64,000 nucleotides of DNA from Flavobacteriaceae bacterium UBA5950 (GCA_002430545.1 DJCM01000004.1:75982-139981); one strand, 5' to 3'; positions 1 to 9,564 are shown, numbered from the stretch's first letter. Program-made: numbers and translations. Notes: generated by a model not told the origin, from the sequence alone.

Positions 1-658
1 ACAATTCGTGTTCGGTTCTACAGACCAATACATCTGCATTGATACCACTTTCCATCAGCGTTTTTACTGAGTGTTGTGTGGGTTTGGTTTTCAATTCTTT
101 TGCAGCAGATAAAAATGGCACCAACGTAAGGTGAATGACAACGCAGTTTTCACGACCAAGCTCCCATCTCAACTGACGAACAGCCTCGATATATGGCAAT
201 GACTCTATATCACCAACTGTTCCACCAATTTCGGTAATCACAACATCATGTTCATTGGTATTACCCAAAAGCAACATACGATCTTTAATTTCGTTTGTGA
301 TATGAGGGATCACTTGTACTGTTTTCCCCAAAAAATCGCCTCGTCTTTCTTTCTCAATCACACTTTGATAGATGCGACCAGTGGTGACATTGTTTGCCTG
401 AGAGGTTTTTATATTAAGAAATCGCTCATAATGACCAAGATCCAAATCGGTCTCAGCACCATCCTCAGTCACATAGCACTCCCCATGTTCGTAAGGGTTG
501 AGTGTTCCTGGATCAACATTGATATAGGGATCAAACTTTTGGATGGTTGTGCGTAAGCCTCGTGCTTGAAGCAATTTGGCAAGAGAAGCGGAGATAATGC
601 CTTTCCCCAATGATGAGGTAACTCCACCAGTTACAAAAACATATTTGGCATTTGGCAT
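1..658 (-). CDS. pyrG: CTP synthase (partial, N-terminal part)
   Basis: CTP synthase makes CTP from UTP, ATP and glutamine in the last step of pyrimidine nucleotide synthesis. Translating the minus strand from the ATG at 658 gives MPNAKYVFVTGGVTSSLGKG, the conserved opening of the synthetase domain with its nucleotide-binding loop. It continues with the family stretches KFDPYINVDPG, YEHGECYVTEDGAETDLDLG and EIGGTVGDIES. About 219 residues are present. The rest, including the C-terminal glutaminase domain, lies beyond the left edge. The gene is 63 bp downstream of the LysM protein gene on the same strand and has its own TAnnTTTG box at 687-694. Identification is secure. Confidence 0.96.
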   Translation of the reverse strand, partial: MPNAKYVFVTGGVTSSLGKGIISASLAKLLQARGLRTTIQKFDPYINVDPGTLNPYEHGECYVTEDGAETDLDLGHYERFLNIKTSQANNVTTGRIYQSVIEKERRGDFLGKTVQVIPHITNEIKDRMLLLGNTNEHDVVITEIGGTVGDIESLPYIEAVRQLRWELGRENCVVIHLTLVPFLSAAKELKTKPTQHSVKTLMESGINADVLVCRTEHEL

Positions 659-686
659 TAAAAGCTGTTTTTTCTTGCTTCGCTAA

Positions 687-694
687 CAAAAGTA
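687..694 (-). promoter_or_regulatory. Putative -7 promoter box for pyrG
   Basis: The minus strand reads TACTTTTG, a full match to the Bacteroidota -7 pattern TAnnTTTG, 28 bp before the pyrG start. A TTTG lies 14 bp further upstream, which is closer than the usual -33 spacing. The call rests on motif and position only. Confidence 0.45.
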
Positions 695-721
695 CAAAAC
701 CACCATGACAAATCGATTGGA

Positions 722-2503
722 TTATTCATTTGTTAATTCTATGGTTTCATATCCCTTGTGTTGCAGTAAATACATCGCAGAATTCCTATGCCCTTTGGCT
801 TCTTCTCGAAAGAAGAATTTATTTTGAAGATATTGGGTTTCGCCAAGCGAAAACCCATCGATCAATTTTTTACGTATCGCCGCTCGAAGCGTAAGATCAG
901 TCATCAACTCATATCCTCGTATTGCTTCTCGAGTGGGCACAATGCCATAAGCATCCTTATAGCGATCATAGAAACTTATGATTGTAACTGGATTGATATT
1001 GATTGTTTCTGCATAGGTAAAAGACAAGTTACCAAGATGTGATTGATCGATATTTTCATCATCATAAGCCGATGAGCGTTCAAGGGTCATCAGTCTTGTT
1101 TTCCTGTTTTCATCTTGTTGGGCATTAAGCATTGAAACCATACTGATAATCAGATTGGTTTTATTTGTTTCGAGAAATACCCAATTTTCTTCCAAGTTGG
1201 AAGTGAGAGAGTCGATAAGCTCAGGCTTTATAAAATTGAATTCAGGATCAGGGTTTACGATTTCTGCCAAAGGAAACTGTTCTTTCAATCGATTTTGAAC
1301 AGCCAAGTTTTCAGCATCAGCAACAATCACAACACAAGGATTTTCAGCTTTCTTGTCAAGTGAATCGATGTATCGATGCATGCGTTCTCTGAGCAGTTTG
1401 CGGTCAGTAAAACTATGCACCACATTTTTTCGCATGGTTAAGGGCTTTATTGTCAGTGGAGATACCAATGGAACTTTTTTTCGTTCAAGTTTTTCACTGA
1501 CAGTATTAAAATGTCGTGGAACAAAAGGCCCAACCACAAAATCGAATTTCGAAAAATCATTTGTATCAACAAGCTGATTGACTTTAAAGTTATTGTTCTC
1601 TGTGTCATACACTGTAAAGTCGATCGTCAAGGCAAGCTCAATCAGGTCCTCCATGGCTAATCTCGCTCCTGCATAAAAATCCAAAGAAATTGTTTGTAGG
1701 TTTCTGTTTTGTAAAATTTGATTTGTTTGTTCAATCGAATCAATTGGAACAGTGGGTAATCGAAAAGGTGCCATCAAAGCCACTTTCAATTTGTTTTGTC
1801 GGAACAAGCTATCACGCAGATTGACCTTTTCAACAAGAAGATTATCTTCGACTTTAAACTCCTGAGATTCACGTTTGGGGAGACGAAGAATCATCCCAGC
1901 GATGAGTCCTTTTTCAGTGAGCTCAGGGTTGAGGGAAATAAATTCCTCCTCGCTCACGCCGAGCTTCACCTCAAGGCGATAGTACCCCTCTTTTGGCTTT
2001 ACAGTGTAGTAGTTGTAATTGGGGTCAAAAGCCTTTGTTTCAATATCAGTTTCTGGTATGACCAACTCTTGCCCGACCGATATCACTGCACCCATTTCGG
2101 GATTTGCTGCTTTGAGTTCATCGAGGGTGATGCCATAGCTGTAGGCAACGCGCCAAGGAGTTTCGCCCTTGACCACTGTATGTGTATTTGCCTGAGGCTC
2201 TGACTTTGGAGGTGGTGGTATTTCTTTGTAGCGCGGAATTTTGAGTTTCATCTTGCGCTTCAATCCATCTTTTAGGTAAGGATTGTAATACAACAACTGC
2301 TGATCACTGATTTCATATCGTTTTGTCAGACTAAAAATCGTATCGCCTTTTCGGACTTTATGAATCAAAAAATGTGTTCGATAGATTTCATCGGGGTCTT
2401 GTGCCTGAAGATTTGTAGTCATCAGACATAATATAAATCCAAAAAAGAGAAACGCAACCCTATTCCCACTCAATTGTGGCAGGCGGCTTAGAACTGATAT
2501 CAT
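722..2503 (-). CDS. LysM-repeat protein with a periplasmic-binding-protein-like C-terminal half
   Basis: This is a secreted, probably peptidoglycan-associated protein of 593 residues. The N-terminus has a hydrophobic run (about residues 16-30) ending in NLQAQ, which looks like a signal peptide. It is followed by three LysM-like units: about residues 46-90 (HKVRKGDTIFSLTKRY), 107-150 (HTVVKGETPWRVAYSYGI) and 165-210 (YYTVKPKEGYYRLEVKLGV). LysM modules bind GlcNAc-containing glycans. From about residue 235 (KLKVALMAPFRLP) the rest resembles type 1 periplasmic binding folds, as in other Bacteroidota LysM fusions. The ATG at 2503 overlaps the 3' end of guaA by 44 bp, suggesting translational coupling. 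I see no catalytic motif, so an envelope-binding or scaffolding role is inferred. Confidence 0.8.
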   Translation of the reverse strand: MISVLSRLPQLSGNRVAFLFFGFILCLMTTNLQAQDPDEIYRTHFLIHKVRKGDTIFSLTKRYEISDQQLLYYNPYLKDGLKRKMKLKIPRYKEIPPPPKSEPQANTHTVVKGETPWRVAYSYGITLDELKAANPEMGAVISVGQELVIPETDIETKAFDPNYNYYTVKPKEGYYRLEVKLGVSEEEFISLNPELTEKGLIAGMILRLPKRESQEFKVEDNLLVEKVNLRDSLFRQNKLKVALMAPFRLPTVPIDSIEQTNQILQNRNLQTISLDFYAGARLAMEDLIELALTIDFTVYDTENNNFKVNQLVDTNDFSKFDFVVGPFVPRHFNTVSEKLERKKVPLVSPLTIKPLTMRKNVVHSFTDRKLLRERMHRYIDSLDKKAENPCVVIVADAENLAVQNRLKEQFPLAEIVNPDPEFNFIKPELIDSLTSNLEENWVFLETNKTNLIISMVSMLNAQQDENRKTRLMTLERSSAYDDENIDQSHLGNLSFTYAETININPVTIISFYDRYKDAYGIVPTREAIRGYELMTDLTLRAAIRKKLIDGFSLGETQYLQNKFFFREEAKGHRNSAMYLLQHKGYETIELTNE

Positions 2504-3986
2504 AAACTACTCTATTGATTCCTTTCACTCGATTAATAATCTTATTGGATACATCCTGCAAAAAGGAGTATGGCAAATTTACCCAGTCTGCAGTCATTCC
2601 ATCGGTTGATTCTACTGCTCGTAGCGCAACACATTTTTCATAAGTTCTCTCATCACCCATCACCCCAACACTTTGCACTGGAAGTAAAATGGCTCCTGCT
2701 TGCCATACCTTATCATACAAGCCCTCTTGCTTTAGCCCATCGATAAAAATGGCATCGACTTCTTGCAACATCTGCACTTTTTCAGCTGTGATATCCCCCA
2801 AAATTCGAATGGCTAAACCAGGACCTGGAAAAGGGTGTCGTCCGAGCAATTGGGCAGATAAACCAAGGGTTTTACCTACTCTTCTCACCTCATCTTTAAA
2901 CAGCATCCGAAGTGGCTCAACAACTTTTAGCTTCATGTAACTCGGCAAGCCACCAACGTTATGATGGGATTTTATTGTGGCTGAGGGTCCTTTCACAGAA
3001 ATGGACTCAATCACATCAGGGTAGATCGTGCCCTGTGCCAGCCAAGCGATGTTTTTCAGTTTTGTTGCTTCATCATCAAAAACATCAATAAAAACTTTTC
3101 CAATTTGTTTACGCTTTTCCTCTGGCTCAGACACTCCTGCCAGTGCTGATAAAAAGCGATCACTCGCATCAACCCCTTTTACGTTGAGACCGAGTCCTTC
3201 GTATTGAATGAGAACATCTGTAAATTCGTTTTTTCGCAACAGCCCATTGTTGACAAAAATGCAATGGAGTTGAGGGCCTATTGCCTTGTGCAGCAATATC
3301 GCAGCTACTGTAGAATCCACCCCCCCAGAAAGACCCAACACAACATAATCATCTCCAATTTTCTCTTTCAGTGCTGTAATTGTCATTTCAGCAAAAGAGC
3401 TTGGCGTCCAGTCTGGAGTCAGACCAGCAATGGAGATCAAAAAGTTATGCAACAACTGTTTGCCATCTGTTGTGTGATAAACCTCTGGGTGAAACTGAAT
3501 CCCATATGTTGTTTCCCCTTCGATACGATATGCAGCAAACCGCACGTCGTCAGTGCTTGCCAAAAAAAGACCATCAGCAGGTAAGGATTTGATCGTGTCA
3601 CTATGACTCATCCACACTTGTGAGCCTTGAGAAATATTCTCAAATAATGGGTCATGGATAATCATCATGAGGTTGGCACGTCCATATTCTCTGGTGTCAG
3701 ATGGTGCAACCTCTCCACCTCCAAAATGGGCAAGATATTGAGCCCCATAGCAAACCCCTAGCAGTGGTATTTTGCCCTTTATTTTTGACAGATCTGGATG
3801 TGGTGAATCATCAGATCGTACCGAAAATGGAGAACCTGATAGGATGACAGCATCAAATGACTCGATATGTTTTGGAAGCTTATTATAAGGGTGAATTTCA
3901 CAGTAGATGTTCAACTCGCGAACACGTCGCGCGATAAGCTGTGTGTATTGTGAACCAAAGTCTAGGATTAAAACCTTGTTTTGCAT
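2460..3986 (-). CDS. guaA: GMP synthase (glutamine-hydrolysing)
   Basis: GuaA aminates XMP to GMP using ATP and glutamine, the last step of guanine nucleotide synthesis. The N-terminal class I glutaminase has its nucleophile in GVCYGAQ (Cys79) and the His/Glu pair in QFHPEVYHT (His165, Glu167). The ATP-pyrophosphatase P-loop SGGVDS is at 219-224. The C-terminal dimerisation domain ends in the canonical PPATIEWE. The 508-residue length is normal. I chose the ATG at 3986 (MQNKVLILDFG) because the upstream in-frame alternative at 3992 is TTG. The gene lies 49 bp downstream of bshC and overlaps the following LysM gene by 44 bp, so the three may be co-transcribed. Confidence 0.97.
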   Translation of the reverse strand: MQNKVLILDFGSQYTQLIARRVRELNIYCEIHPYNKLPKHIESFDAVILSGSPFSVRSDDSPHPDLSKIKGKIPLLGVCYGAQYLAHFGGGEVAPSDTREYGRANLMMIIHDPLFENISQGSQVWMSHSDTIKSLPADGLFLASTDDVRFAAYRIEGETTYGIQFHPEVYHTTDGKQLLHNFLISIAGLTPDWTPSSFAEMTITALKEKIGDDYVVLGLSGGVDSTVAAILLHKAIGPQLHCIFVNNGLLRKNEFTDVLIQYEGLGLNVKGVDASDRFLSALAGVSEPEEKRKQIGKVFIDVFDDEATKLKNIAWLAQGTIYPDVIESISVKGPSATIKSHHNVGGLPSYMKLKVVEPLRMLFKDEVRRVGKTLGLSAQLLGRHPFPGPGLAIRILGDITAEKVQMLQEVDAIFIDGLKQEGLYDKVWQAGAILLPVQSVGVMGDERTYEKCVALRAVESTDGMTADWVNLPYSFLQDVSNKIINRVKGINRVVYDISSKPPATIEWE

Positions 3987-4035
3987 GGTCAAAAATACGA
4001 TTTATCGTCATTATGTTTCAAATCAATCGCTTTTT

Positions 4036-5637
4036 TTATTTCGAAAAGCATAAGCAAACGAAATCCTTGTTAAATGGGTCGATATGTTTGATCAATGTGG
4101 GGATAAAATCATCTCCATATTGCAATATAAAGGCTGCAAAATTAACCTTGCGCTCCTGCAAATCTCCCAAGGGAAATAGCTGTTGTTGCAATTCGGTGAT
4201 GCGTTTGACGTGATCGACTAACTTTTTGCGCTGTGCCTTTAGCAACCTTTTTTCAAGATTTTCTAAACCCTTTGTTTGTTTTTTTTCTTGCGCTTGCACA
4301 GCTCCCAAAAATGAAGCATCCGTCTGTTTTGCCAAGTCATAGAGATGCCCAAACTGATCGCCCAACTGCGTTTTGAGAGAACTCAAATCTATCTCAATAT
4401 TACTGATTTGGCGCACCCGACGATTGATTAATTCATTGGAAGGTAAAAACAAATCAGCAGGCGCTATTCCCAATGACTTGAGTTTTCGATGTTGCTTGTC
4501 TGAAACCAACAAAAGTGAAGAGCGCAATTTCAGCATAGGCATCGGAAGATCAAAAGACGAAAATGCCTCGCCAAGCTGCAACCAGTACGCAAGCTCTGAG
4601 CTACCACCTACAAATACCAAATTGGGCAATACAAATTCTTGAAAAATTGGCCGAAGTAGGGCGTTGGGCGAAAATCTCTCAGGATGCTTTTGAAGTGCTG
4701 CAACAAACTCTTTTTTGGTAAAAGACATTGTTGTTTGAACAACATCAAAACCATCATTTGTTTTGGTAATTCGTTGCCGACCAGACCCACCCATATAAAA
4801 CAGATTTACATCTCTAGGGTTCACTTGTGGCTTCATCTTTTTTTGAAAAGCTTTTTCCAATCTTTTCATTGTCGACTCACTCGTCGTTTGTATCAGTTGC
4901 TCTTCACATTCCTGCTGAACATAAGGTGCAAACTGTTGTTTGAGTTGAGGGTCATCACCATCAACAATGACCAAGCCATAACTTCCAAAAAGCTGATGAA
5001 CCAAAAACCGAGTGGCGTCTGCCAAGTTTGAGTGCTTGCAATAACTTTGCTCAAACAACTCATGTAATTCCTCAGCGTGGGGTCGTTTTCCCAAATGCCG
5101 CTTCCAAGTTTTTAAAACTAAATCTAGACCCTTAGTCGACATCCGACCAACTGCACCCTCACTTTTGTTAGGCCAGTGAATCGTTTGCCCCTCAACAGTA
5201 AAGTGGTTAATTTCTTCAAAATCATGATCTTCAGAGGCCATCCAAAATACTGGTAAATAGGTGTTTCCGTCTTTTTGTGCATTCCACTTCGCAGCAATTT
5301 GAATCACGTCTATGATTTTATATAAAAAGAAAAGCGGCCCAGTGAATAAATTGAGTTGATGCCCCGTGGTGATGGTGAAGCTGTTTGAGGATCGCAAAGC
5401 ATCGATTTGTGCTTTTGGTGCATCCTGAATATGCTGATACTGTTGTGAGATTACATCGGCTAGATTTTCTCTGTGCTGCGTCGTAAATCGATCTTGCTGT
5501 TGTTTGATATGGGCTAAATCGGGTCGATTTTGAAATGGCCTATAAAAGCCATCAAGCAAAGGGTCTGAATGGATCAAACGACTTGCTAAAAAAGTAAGTC
5601 GATTGGTCGTTTTATGAGGAATCCCGTACTGTTGCAT
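4036..5637 (-). CDS. bshC: Bacillithiol synthase BshC (cysteine-adding enzyme)
   Basis: BshC joins cysteine to glucosaminyl-malate in the last step of bacillithiol synthesis, the low-molecular-weight thiol of Firmicutes and many Bacteroidota. The 533-residue protein carries the family hallmark TGHQLNLFTGPLFFLYKI near residue 100, then PVFWMASEDHDFEEI and VFVGGSSELAYWLQ. The enzyme has a Rossmann-like core with a C-terminal coiled coil, seen here as the charged stretch around residues 430-500. I prefer the ATG at 5637 over the GTG at 5655 because TATCTTTA, a near-consensus -7 box, lies four bases before it. bshA and bshB are not in the window. Confidence 0.9.
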   Translation of the reverse strand: MQQYGIPHKTTNRLTFLASRLIHSDPLLDGFYRPFQNRPDLAHIKQQQDRFTTQHRENLADVISQQYQHIQDAPKAQIDALRSSNSFTITTGHQLNLFTGPLFFLYKIIDVIQIAAKWNAQKDGNTYLPVFWMASEDHDFEEINHFTVEGQTIHWPNKSEGAVGRMSTKGLDLVLKTWKRHLGKRPHAEELHELFEQSYCKHSNLADATRFLVHQLFGSYGLVIVDGDDPQLKQQFAPYVQQECEEQLIQTTSESTMKRLEKAFQKKMKPQVNPRDVNLFYMGGSGRQRITKTNDGFDVVQTTMSFTKKEFVAALQKHPERFSPNALLRPIFQEFVLPNLVFVGGSSELAYWLQLGEAFSSFDLPMPMLKLRSSLLLVSDKQHRKLKSLGIAPADLFLPSNELINRRVRQISNIEIDLSSLKTQLGDQFGHLYDLAKQTDASFLGAVQAQEKKQTKGLENLEKRLLKAQRKKLVDHVKRITELQQQLFPLGDLQERKVNFAAFILQYGDDFIPTLIKHIDPFNKDFVCLCFSK

Positions 5638-5641
5638 GCTG

Positions 5642-5649
5642 TAAAGATA
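5642..5649 (-). promoter_or_regulatory. Putative -7 promoter box for bshC (leaderless geometry)
   Basis: The minus strand reads TATCTTTA, seven of eight matches to TAnnTTTG, then four bases and ATG at 5637. Transcription would begin at or very near the start codon. Confidence 0.4.
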
Positions 5650-5723
5650 CGACACAGAAGTTGTCTGCTATAGGCTGTGTTCATCCACTTCAGTCAAGTG
5701 AGGAGAGATGAATCCAGTATGCA

Positions 5724-5752
5724 TAAAAAAAGCCGATCTGAAGAATCGGCTT
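5724..5752 (-). terminator. Rho-independent terminator after rplI
   Basis: On the minus strand an AAGCCGAT / ATCGGCTT stem with a six-base loop is followed by a run of seven T. It lies about 25 bp past the rplI stop and separates the ribosomal operon from bshC. Confidence 0.85.
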
Positions 5753-5776
5753 TTCGGTTTTGTTTTGGTTGAAAAA

Positions 5777-6232
5777 TTATTCCTCTGCTGCTTTAGTAAC
5801 TTCGAACGGCAGTTGAATCCTAACCTCACGATGTAAACGAATTTCAGCTTGTTGGTCACCCAACGCCTTTACAGTTCCACCAGCAATTTTGATACACTTT
5901 TTTTCGATCTCATGACCAGCATTCTTAAGAGCAGCACTCAAATCGGCATTATTGATCGATCCGAATAATTTACCAGTCCCACCTGCTTTTGCAGCGATTT
6001 TGATGTCCAAAGCCAATAACTTTTTTCCAAGCGCATTGGCATCGTTAACCAACTTTTGCTCTTTGAAAGCGCGTTGCTTGAGGTTTTCTGCTAATACTTT
6101 TTTGGCCGAAGGGGTCGCTAAAATAGCTAGACCCTGCGGAATCAAAAAGTTTCGTCCATATCCGTTTTTGACCTGAACAACATCGTCTTTAAAACCTAGG
6201 TTTTCTACGTCTTGTTTTAATATGAGTTCCAT
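5777..6232 (-). CDS. rplI: 50S ribosomal protein L9
   Basis: L9 is a two-domain 23S rRNA-binding protein of the large subunit. The N-terminal lobe carries the signature GYGRNFLIPQGLA (residues 24-36). It is followed by the charged linker helix (about 40-75) and the C-terminal lobe with GTGKLFGSI. At 151 residues the length is normal. It is the last gene of the rpsF-rpsR-rplI operon, starts 6 bp after the rpsR stop, and ends just before a strong terminator. Confidence 0.97.
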   Translation of the reverse strand: MELILKQDVENLGFKDDVVQVKNGYGRNFLIPQGLAILATPSAKKVLAENLKQRAFKEQKLVNDANALGKKLLALDIKIAAKAGGTGKLFGSINNADLSAALKNAGHEIEKKCIKIAGGTVKALGDQQAEIRLHREVRIQLPFEVTKAAEE

Positions 6233-6238
6233 TGTTTA

Positions 6239-6535
6239 TTATTTTAAAAGGTCAGCAACATAAGGCATAAGTGCCAAGTGACGTGAACGCTTGATGGCAA
6301 CTGATAACTTTCGCTGATATTTGAGCGAAGTACCTGTAAGCCTTCGAGGTAAAATCTTACCTTGTTCGTTGACAAACTTCAATAAAAAGTCTGGGTCTTT
6401 GTAATCGATATACTTGATCCCATACTTTTTGAAGCGACAATACTTTTTTACTTCATTTGTTTCAATGTCTAGTGGTGTGAGATAGCGTACTTCTCCTTGT
6501 TTACCACTTTTACTAGCTTGTTCTAATGATGCCAT
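6239..6535 (-). CDS. rpsR: 30S ribosomal protein S18
   Basis: S18 pairs with S6 on the platform of the small subunit. The sequence has the conserved YCRFKKYGIKYIDYKD block, then LPRRLTGTSLKYQRKLSVAIKRSRHLALMPY at the C-terminus. It is 98 residues long with a short Bacteroidota-type N-terminal extension. The gene lies 3 bp after rpsF and 6 bp before rplI, the usual order. Confidence 0.97.
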   Translation of the reverse strand: MASLEQASKSGKQGEVRYLTPLDIETNEVKKYCRFKKYGIKYIDYKDPDFLLKFVNEQGKILPRRLTGTSLKYQRKLSVAIKRSRHLALMPYVADLLK

Positions 6536-6538
6536 GCG

Positions 6539-6877
6539 TTATGCTTTAGCTGTTAATCGTTCTCTTCGTTTTTCGGCCCATGCTTCTGCATGTTTGTCTA
6601 GCTTGACCGTGAGATAGCGCATCACGCGCTCATCGCGTCTAAATTCCAGTTCTAAAGCATTGACAACTTCAGGAGTGACTTTAAAGTCAAAAAGATGGTA
6701 AAAACCACTTTTCTTGTTTTGGATGGTGTAGGCAAACTTTTTCAAGCCCCAATCCTCCTGATCAACAAGCTCACCTCCGTTTGAAGTGATGATATCAGCA
6801 TACTTTTGAACTGCTTCCTTTACCTGATCTTCAGATAAAACGGGATTTAAAATGAAAACAGTTTCGTAATGATTCAT
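6539..6877 (-). CDS. rpsF: 30S ribosomal protein S6
   Basis: S6 binds 16S rRNA together with S18. The 112-residue product starts MNHYETVFILNPVLSEDQV and includes the family stretches WGLKKFAYTIQNKKSGFYHLF and RRDERVMRYLTVKLDKHA. The ATG at 6877 fits S6 families better than the longer open frame to 6925. A near-consensus -7 box (TAATTTCG, minus strand) lies just upstream, with a TTG 20 bp before it. First gene of the rpsF-rpsR-rplI operon. Confidence 0.96.
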   Translation of the reverse strand: MNHYETVFILNPVLSEDQVKEAVQKYADIITSNGGELVDQEDWGLKKFAYTIQNKKSGFYHLFDFKVTPEVVNALELEFRRDERVMRYLTVKLDKHAEAWAEKRRERLTAKA

Positions 6878-6997
6878 ATTTATAAATTGGGCAGCGAAAT
6901 TATCACTTTTGTTTATCAATTCCAATCCTTTTATAATTTTTTACCTGAAATGGATATATGAAGAAGTGCAACGAACTTACAATTATTGACTGCTTTC

Positions 6998-9430
6998 CTA
7001 GATCGGATCGACGTCAACCAATAGTTTTACAGATCGAAAGTTGGGTATTTGTTCAAACCTTTTGATGATGCGATTGAGCTGCTCTTTGGCTGATGCAGCA
7101 GATTGATTGGCAGGTAGTTTGAGCAATACCTGCATCAAAAATTGGTTGCGTATCCGACCTATTGGAGGCGACTGTGGCCCCAAAACAATTGAAAACTGAT
7201 TCCTTAGCGCTTGTGTAAACCAGTCTGCTGACTGCTGTAGCGCTGCAAAATTCTTATGCTTGAATTCAAAACGAATCAGACGAACAAATGGTGGATATGA
7301 AAACTCTTTTCGCTGCTTGCATTGGGTTGAAAACATACTTTCATAATCATATTTCTGTAGTTGCTGAAGGGTTTGATGGTTACTGTCATAGGTCTGAATC
7401 AGCACCCTTCCCTGACGATCTTTGCGACCTGCCCGACCTGAAACCTGTAACAAAATCTGGAACGCTCGTTCGTGTGCTCGGAAGTCCTGAAAATTGAGTA
7501 GTGAATCTGCCAAAACAACACCAACAAGCGTAACTTTATTAAAATCCAAACCCTTTGTCAGCATCTGCGTACCAATCAAGATATCCAGTTCATGCTGCTC
7601 AAAACGCTGAATCAAATCTCTGTGTCCATACTTTCCTTTGGTCGTATCAGAATCCATTCGTGCAACGCGAGCTTCAGGGAACAATCCCTTTATTTCAGTT
7701 TCGATTTGTTGGGTTCCAAGACCCATAGGCCTTGGATGGGCTGTGCCACATGCTACACAATGTGCATGACTCAAAACTGCATAACCACAATAATGACATT
7801 TGAGTTTCTCATTGTGTTTGTGATAGGTCAGACTCACATCACAATTGGGGCATTGGGGTACATGACCACAGGCTGTACAGTTCACAAAAGAAGAAAATCC
7901 TCGTCTGTTTTGAAACAATATCACCTGCTCTTTCGCCTCTAAAGTTTTTGAAATCGCTTCGATCATTGCCTCCGAAAAGTGACCTTTCATCTGCTTTTTT
8001 TTATGAAAAGCCTTTAGGTCGATGACTTCAATTGTTGGCATCGAAAAACCCTTATATCTCTTTTTTATTTCGACAAGAGAGTATTTTCCGATGTGACTAT
8101 TATGAGTGGACTCGATCGAGGGCGAAGCAGATCCCATCACAATTTTGGCCTGATGCAAGCCAGCAAGTACTACAGCCACATCCCGGGCATGATAACGAGG
8201 GTTCGATTCAAACTGTTTGTACGCCACTTCATGCGATTCATCAACGATGATAAGCCCAAGATTCGAAAATGGCAATAGCACTGCCGATCGAGCGCCAACG
8301 ATCAATTGTGCACTGGGGTGTTGTTGCATCACCTTGTTCCAAACCTCAGCACGTTCGCTGGGTGTGTAGCGAGAGTGATAAACAGACATACATTGACCAA
8401 AATGAACATATAAACGTTTGATGATTTGTGTTGTCAATGCGATTTCTGGGAGAAGAAAAAGAACTTGTTTTCCCTTGTCGATCATCTCCTGCACAAGATG
8501 AATATACACTTCCGTTTTCCCCGACGCTGTGACGCCATGCAATAAAATTCGATTGGTTTCATTGGCATCATCTCGAATCGATTGCAATGCTTTTTGTTGG
8601 GAATCTGTAAGCACTTTGGGAGGTGTTTCGGGTGCTGTTTTGACTGCCAAGCGATCGACAATAACTGACTGCTGATCCAACACCCCATTTTTGATAAGTG
8701 TTTTGACAGAAGATGGAGATAACCCTGAAATTTTTAAAAATGAAGCTTTTTGAACAGGTGGTTTTTGTTTCATAAACTGCAATAGCGTTTCTCGTTGTTT
8801 GGGATAACGAACCACATCAATCAATAGGGCTTGAAGGTTCTCATCGTTTTTATATTTGGGAGAAAGCACCAACTGTTGTTCTTGCTTGGGTTTGAATTTT
8901 GTGTAGACCTCCTCACGTACTTGAATCAAGTCATGGCTGAGCAACTCTTGAGCGAGTTTATAGGTATTTTTAGACAGCTCCAATTTGACTGTTTCTGAGA
9001 GCGTAAGATTTTCATATTCTTGTAAAGAAGCAAGAAGTTGTTCGGCATTAGCACTCAGCTTGACGTCAGAAGAAGGAAGTTTATGAAAGTGAAGTTCTGT
9101 CTCGCTTTCAAGCAAAAGAATACTGGGCATGGCAGCACGATAAACACTGCCAAAGGGACTCATATAATAGCTTGAAATCCACTCCCATAGCTCAATTTGC
9201 TTTTGACTAACAATGGGGGTTTGATCGATGATATACTCAATTGACTTTGCCTCATAAGCAGGAATGGTTGTATGGGTCTTATAACTTAAAGCAGCGTATT
9301 TTTTTTTGTTGCCAAAGGGAACAACAATTCGAATACCAAGCTGAATAAAATTGTATTCTTCTTCTGTTACAGCATATGTAAATAGTTTTGGGATTGGCAA
9401 CGGCAGAATCACATCAACAAAAAATGGCAT
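6998..9430 (-). CDS. priA: Primosomal protein N' (replication restart helicase PriA)
   Basis: PriA is a 3'-to-5' superfamily 2 helicase that recognises stalled forks and reloads the replicative helicase. The 810-residue protein has the N-terminal DNA-binding region, Walker A GVTASGKT at 299-306 and the DExH box DESH at 397-400. The two-zinc cysteine cluster is complete: Cys 518, 521, 527, 530, 545, 548, 558 and 561. The C-terminal helicase lobe contains MLTKGLDF and QVSGRAGR. Length and order are normal. It is transcribed alone, divergent from rlmH. Confidence 0.97.
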   Translation of the reverse strand: MPFFVDVILPLPIPKLFTYAVTEEEYNFIQLGIRIVVPFGNKKKYAALSYKTHTTIPAYEAKSIEYIIDQTPIVSQKQIELWEWISSYYMSPFGSVYRAAMPSILLLESETELHFHKLPSSDVKLSANAEQLLASLQEYENLTLSETVKLELSKNTYKLAQELLSHDLIQVREEVYTKFKPKQEQQLVLSPKYKNDENLQALLIDVVRYPKQRETLLQFMKQKPPVQKASFLKISGLSPSSVKTLIKNGVLDQQSVIVDRLAVKTAPETPPKVLTDSQQKALQSIRDDANETNRILLHGVTASGKTEVYIHLVQEMIDKGKQVLFLLPEIALTTQIIKRLYVHFGQCMSVYHSRYTPSERAEVWNKVMQQHPSAQLIVGARSAVLLPFSNLGLIIVDESHEVAYKQFESNPRYHARDVAVVLAGLHQAKIVMGSASPSIESTHNSHIGKYSLVEIKKRYKGFSMPTIEVIDLKAFHKKKQMKGHFSEAMIEAISKTLEAKEQVILFQNRRGFSSFVNCTACGHVPQCPNCDVSLTYHKHNEKLKCHYCGYAVLSHAHCVACGTAHPRPMGLGTQQIETEIKGLFPEARVARMDSDTTKGKYGHRDLIQRFEQHELDILIGTQMLTKGLDFNKVTLVGVVLADSLLNFQDFRAHERAFQILLQVSGRAGRKDRQGRVLIQTYDSNHQTLQQLQKYDYESMFSTQCKQRKEFSYPPFVRLIRFEFKHKNFAALQQSADWFTQALRNQFSIVLGPQSPPIGRIRNQFLMQVLLKLPANQSAASAKEQLNRIIKRFEQIPNFRSVKLLVDVDPI

Positions 9431-9552
9431 ATGATTTATACTGATTTAAAATTGACTTTTATGTCGATTTGTGATTGCAAAATTTCTCAAAACAAAGAGG
9501 GTATGAATAGCGAAAGTAAGAAATTTCTACTTCGTCAACACCCAAATGGTTG

Positions 9553-9560
9553 TATCTTTA
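9553..9560 (+). promoter_or_regulatory. Putative -7 promoter box for rlmH (leaderless geometry)
   Basis: TATCTTTA, seven of eight matches to TAnnTTTG, stands four bases before the ATG at 9565. The bshC box has the same sequence and spacing. Confidence 0.4.
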
Positions 9561-9564
9561 TGAC

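Noticed and set aside
248..556. 102-residue plus-strand open frame
   Set aside because: It lies opposite the well-conserved N-terminal part of pyrG.
5668..5859. 63-residue open frame on the minus strand
   Set aside because: It overlaps the end of rplI and its terminator in another frame, has no recognisable family and no start signal.
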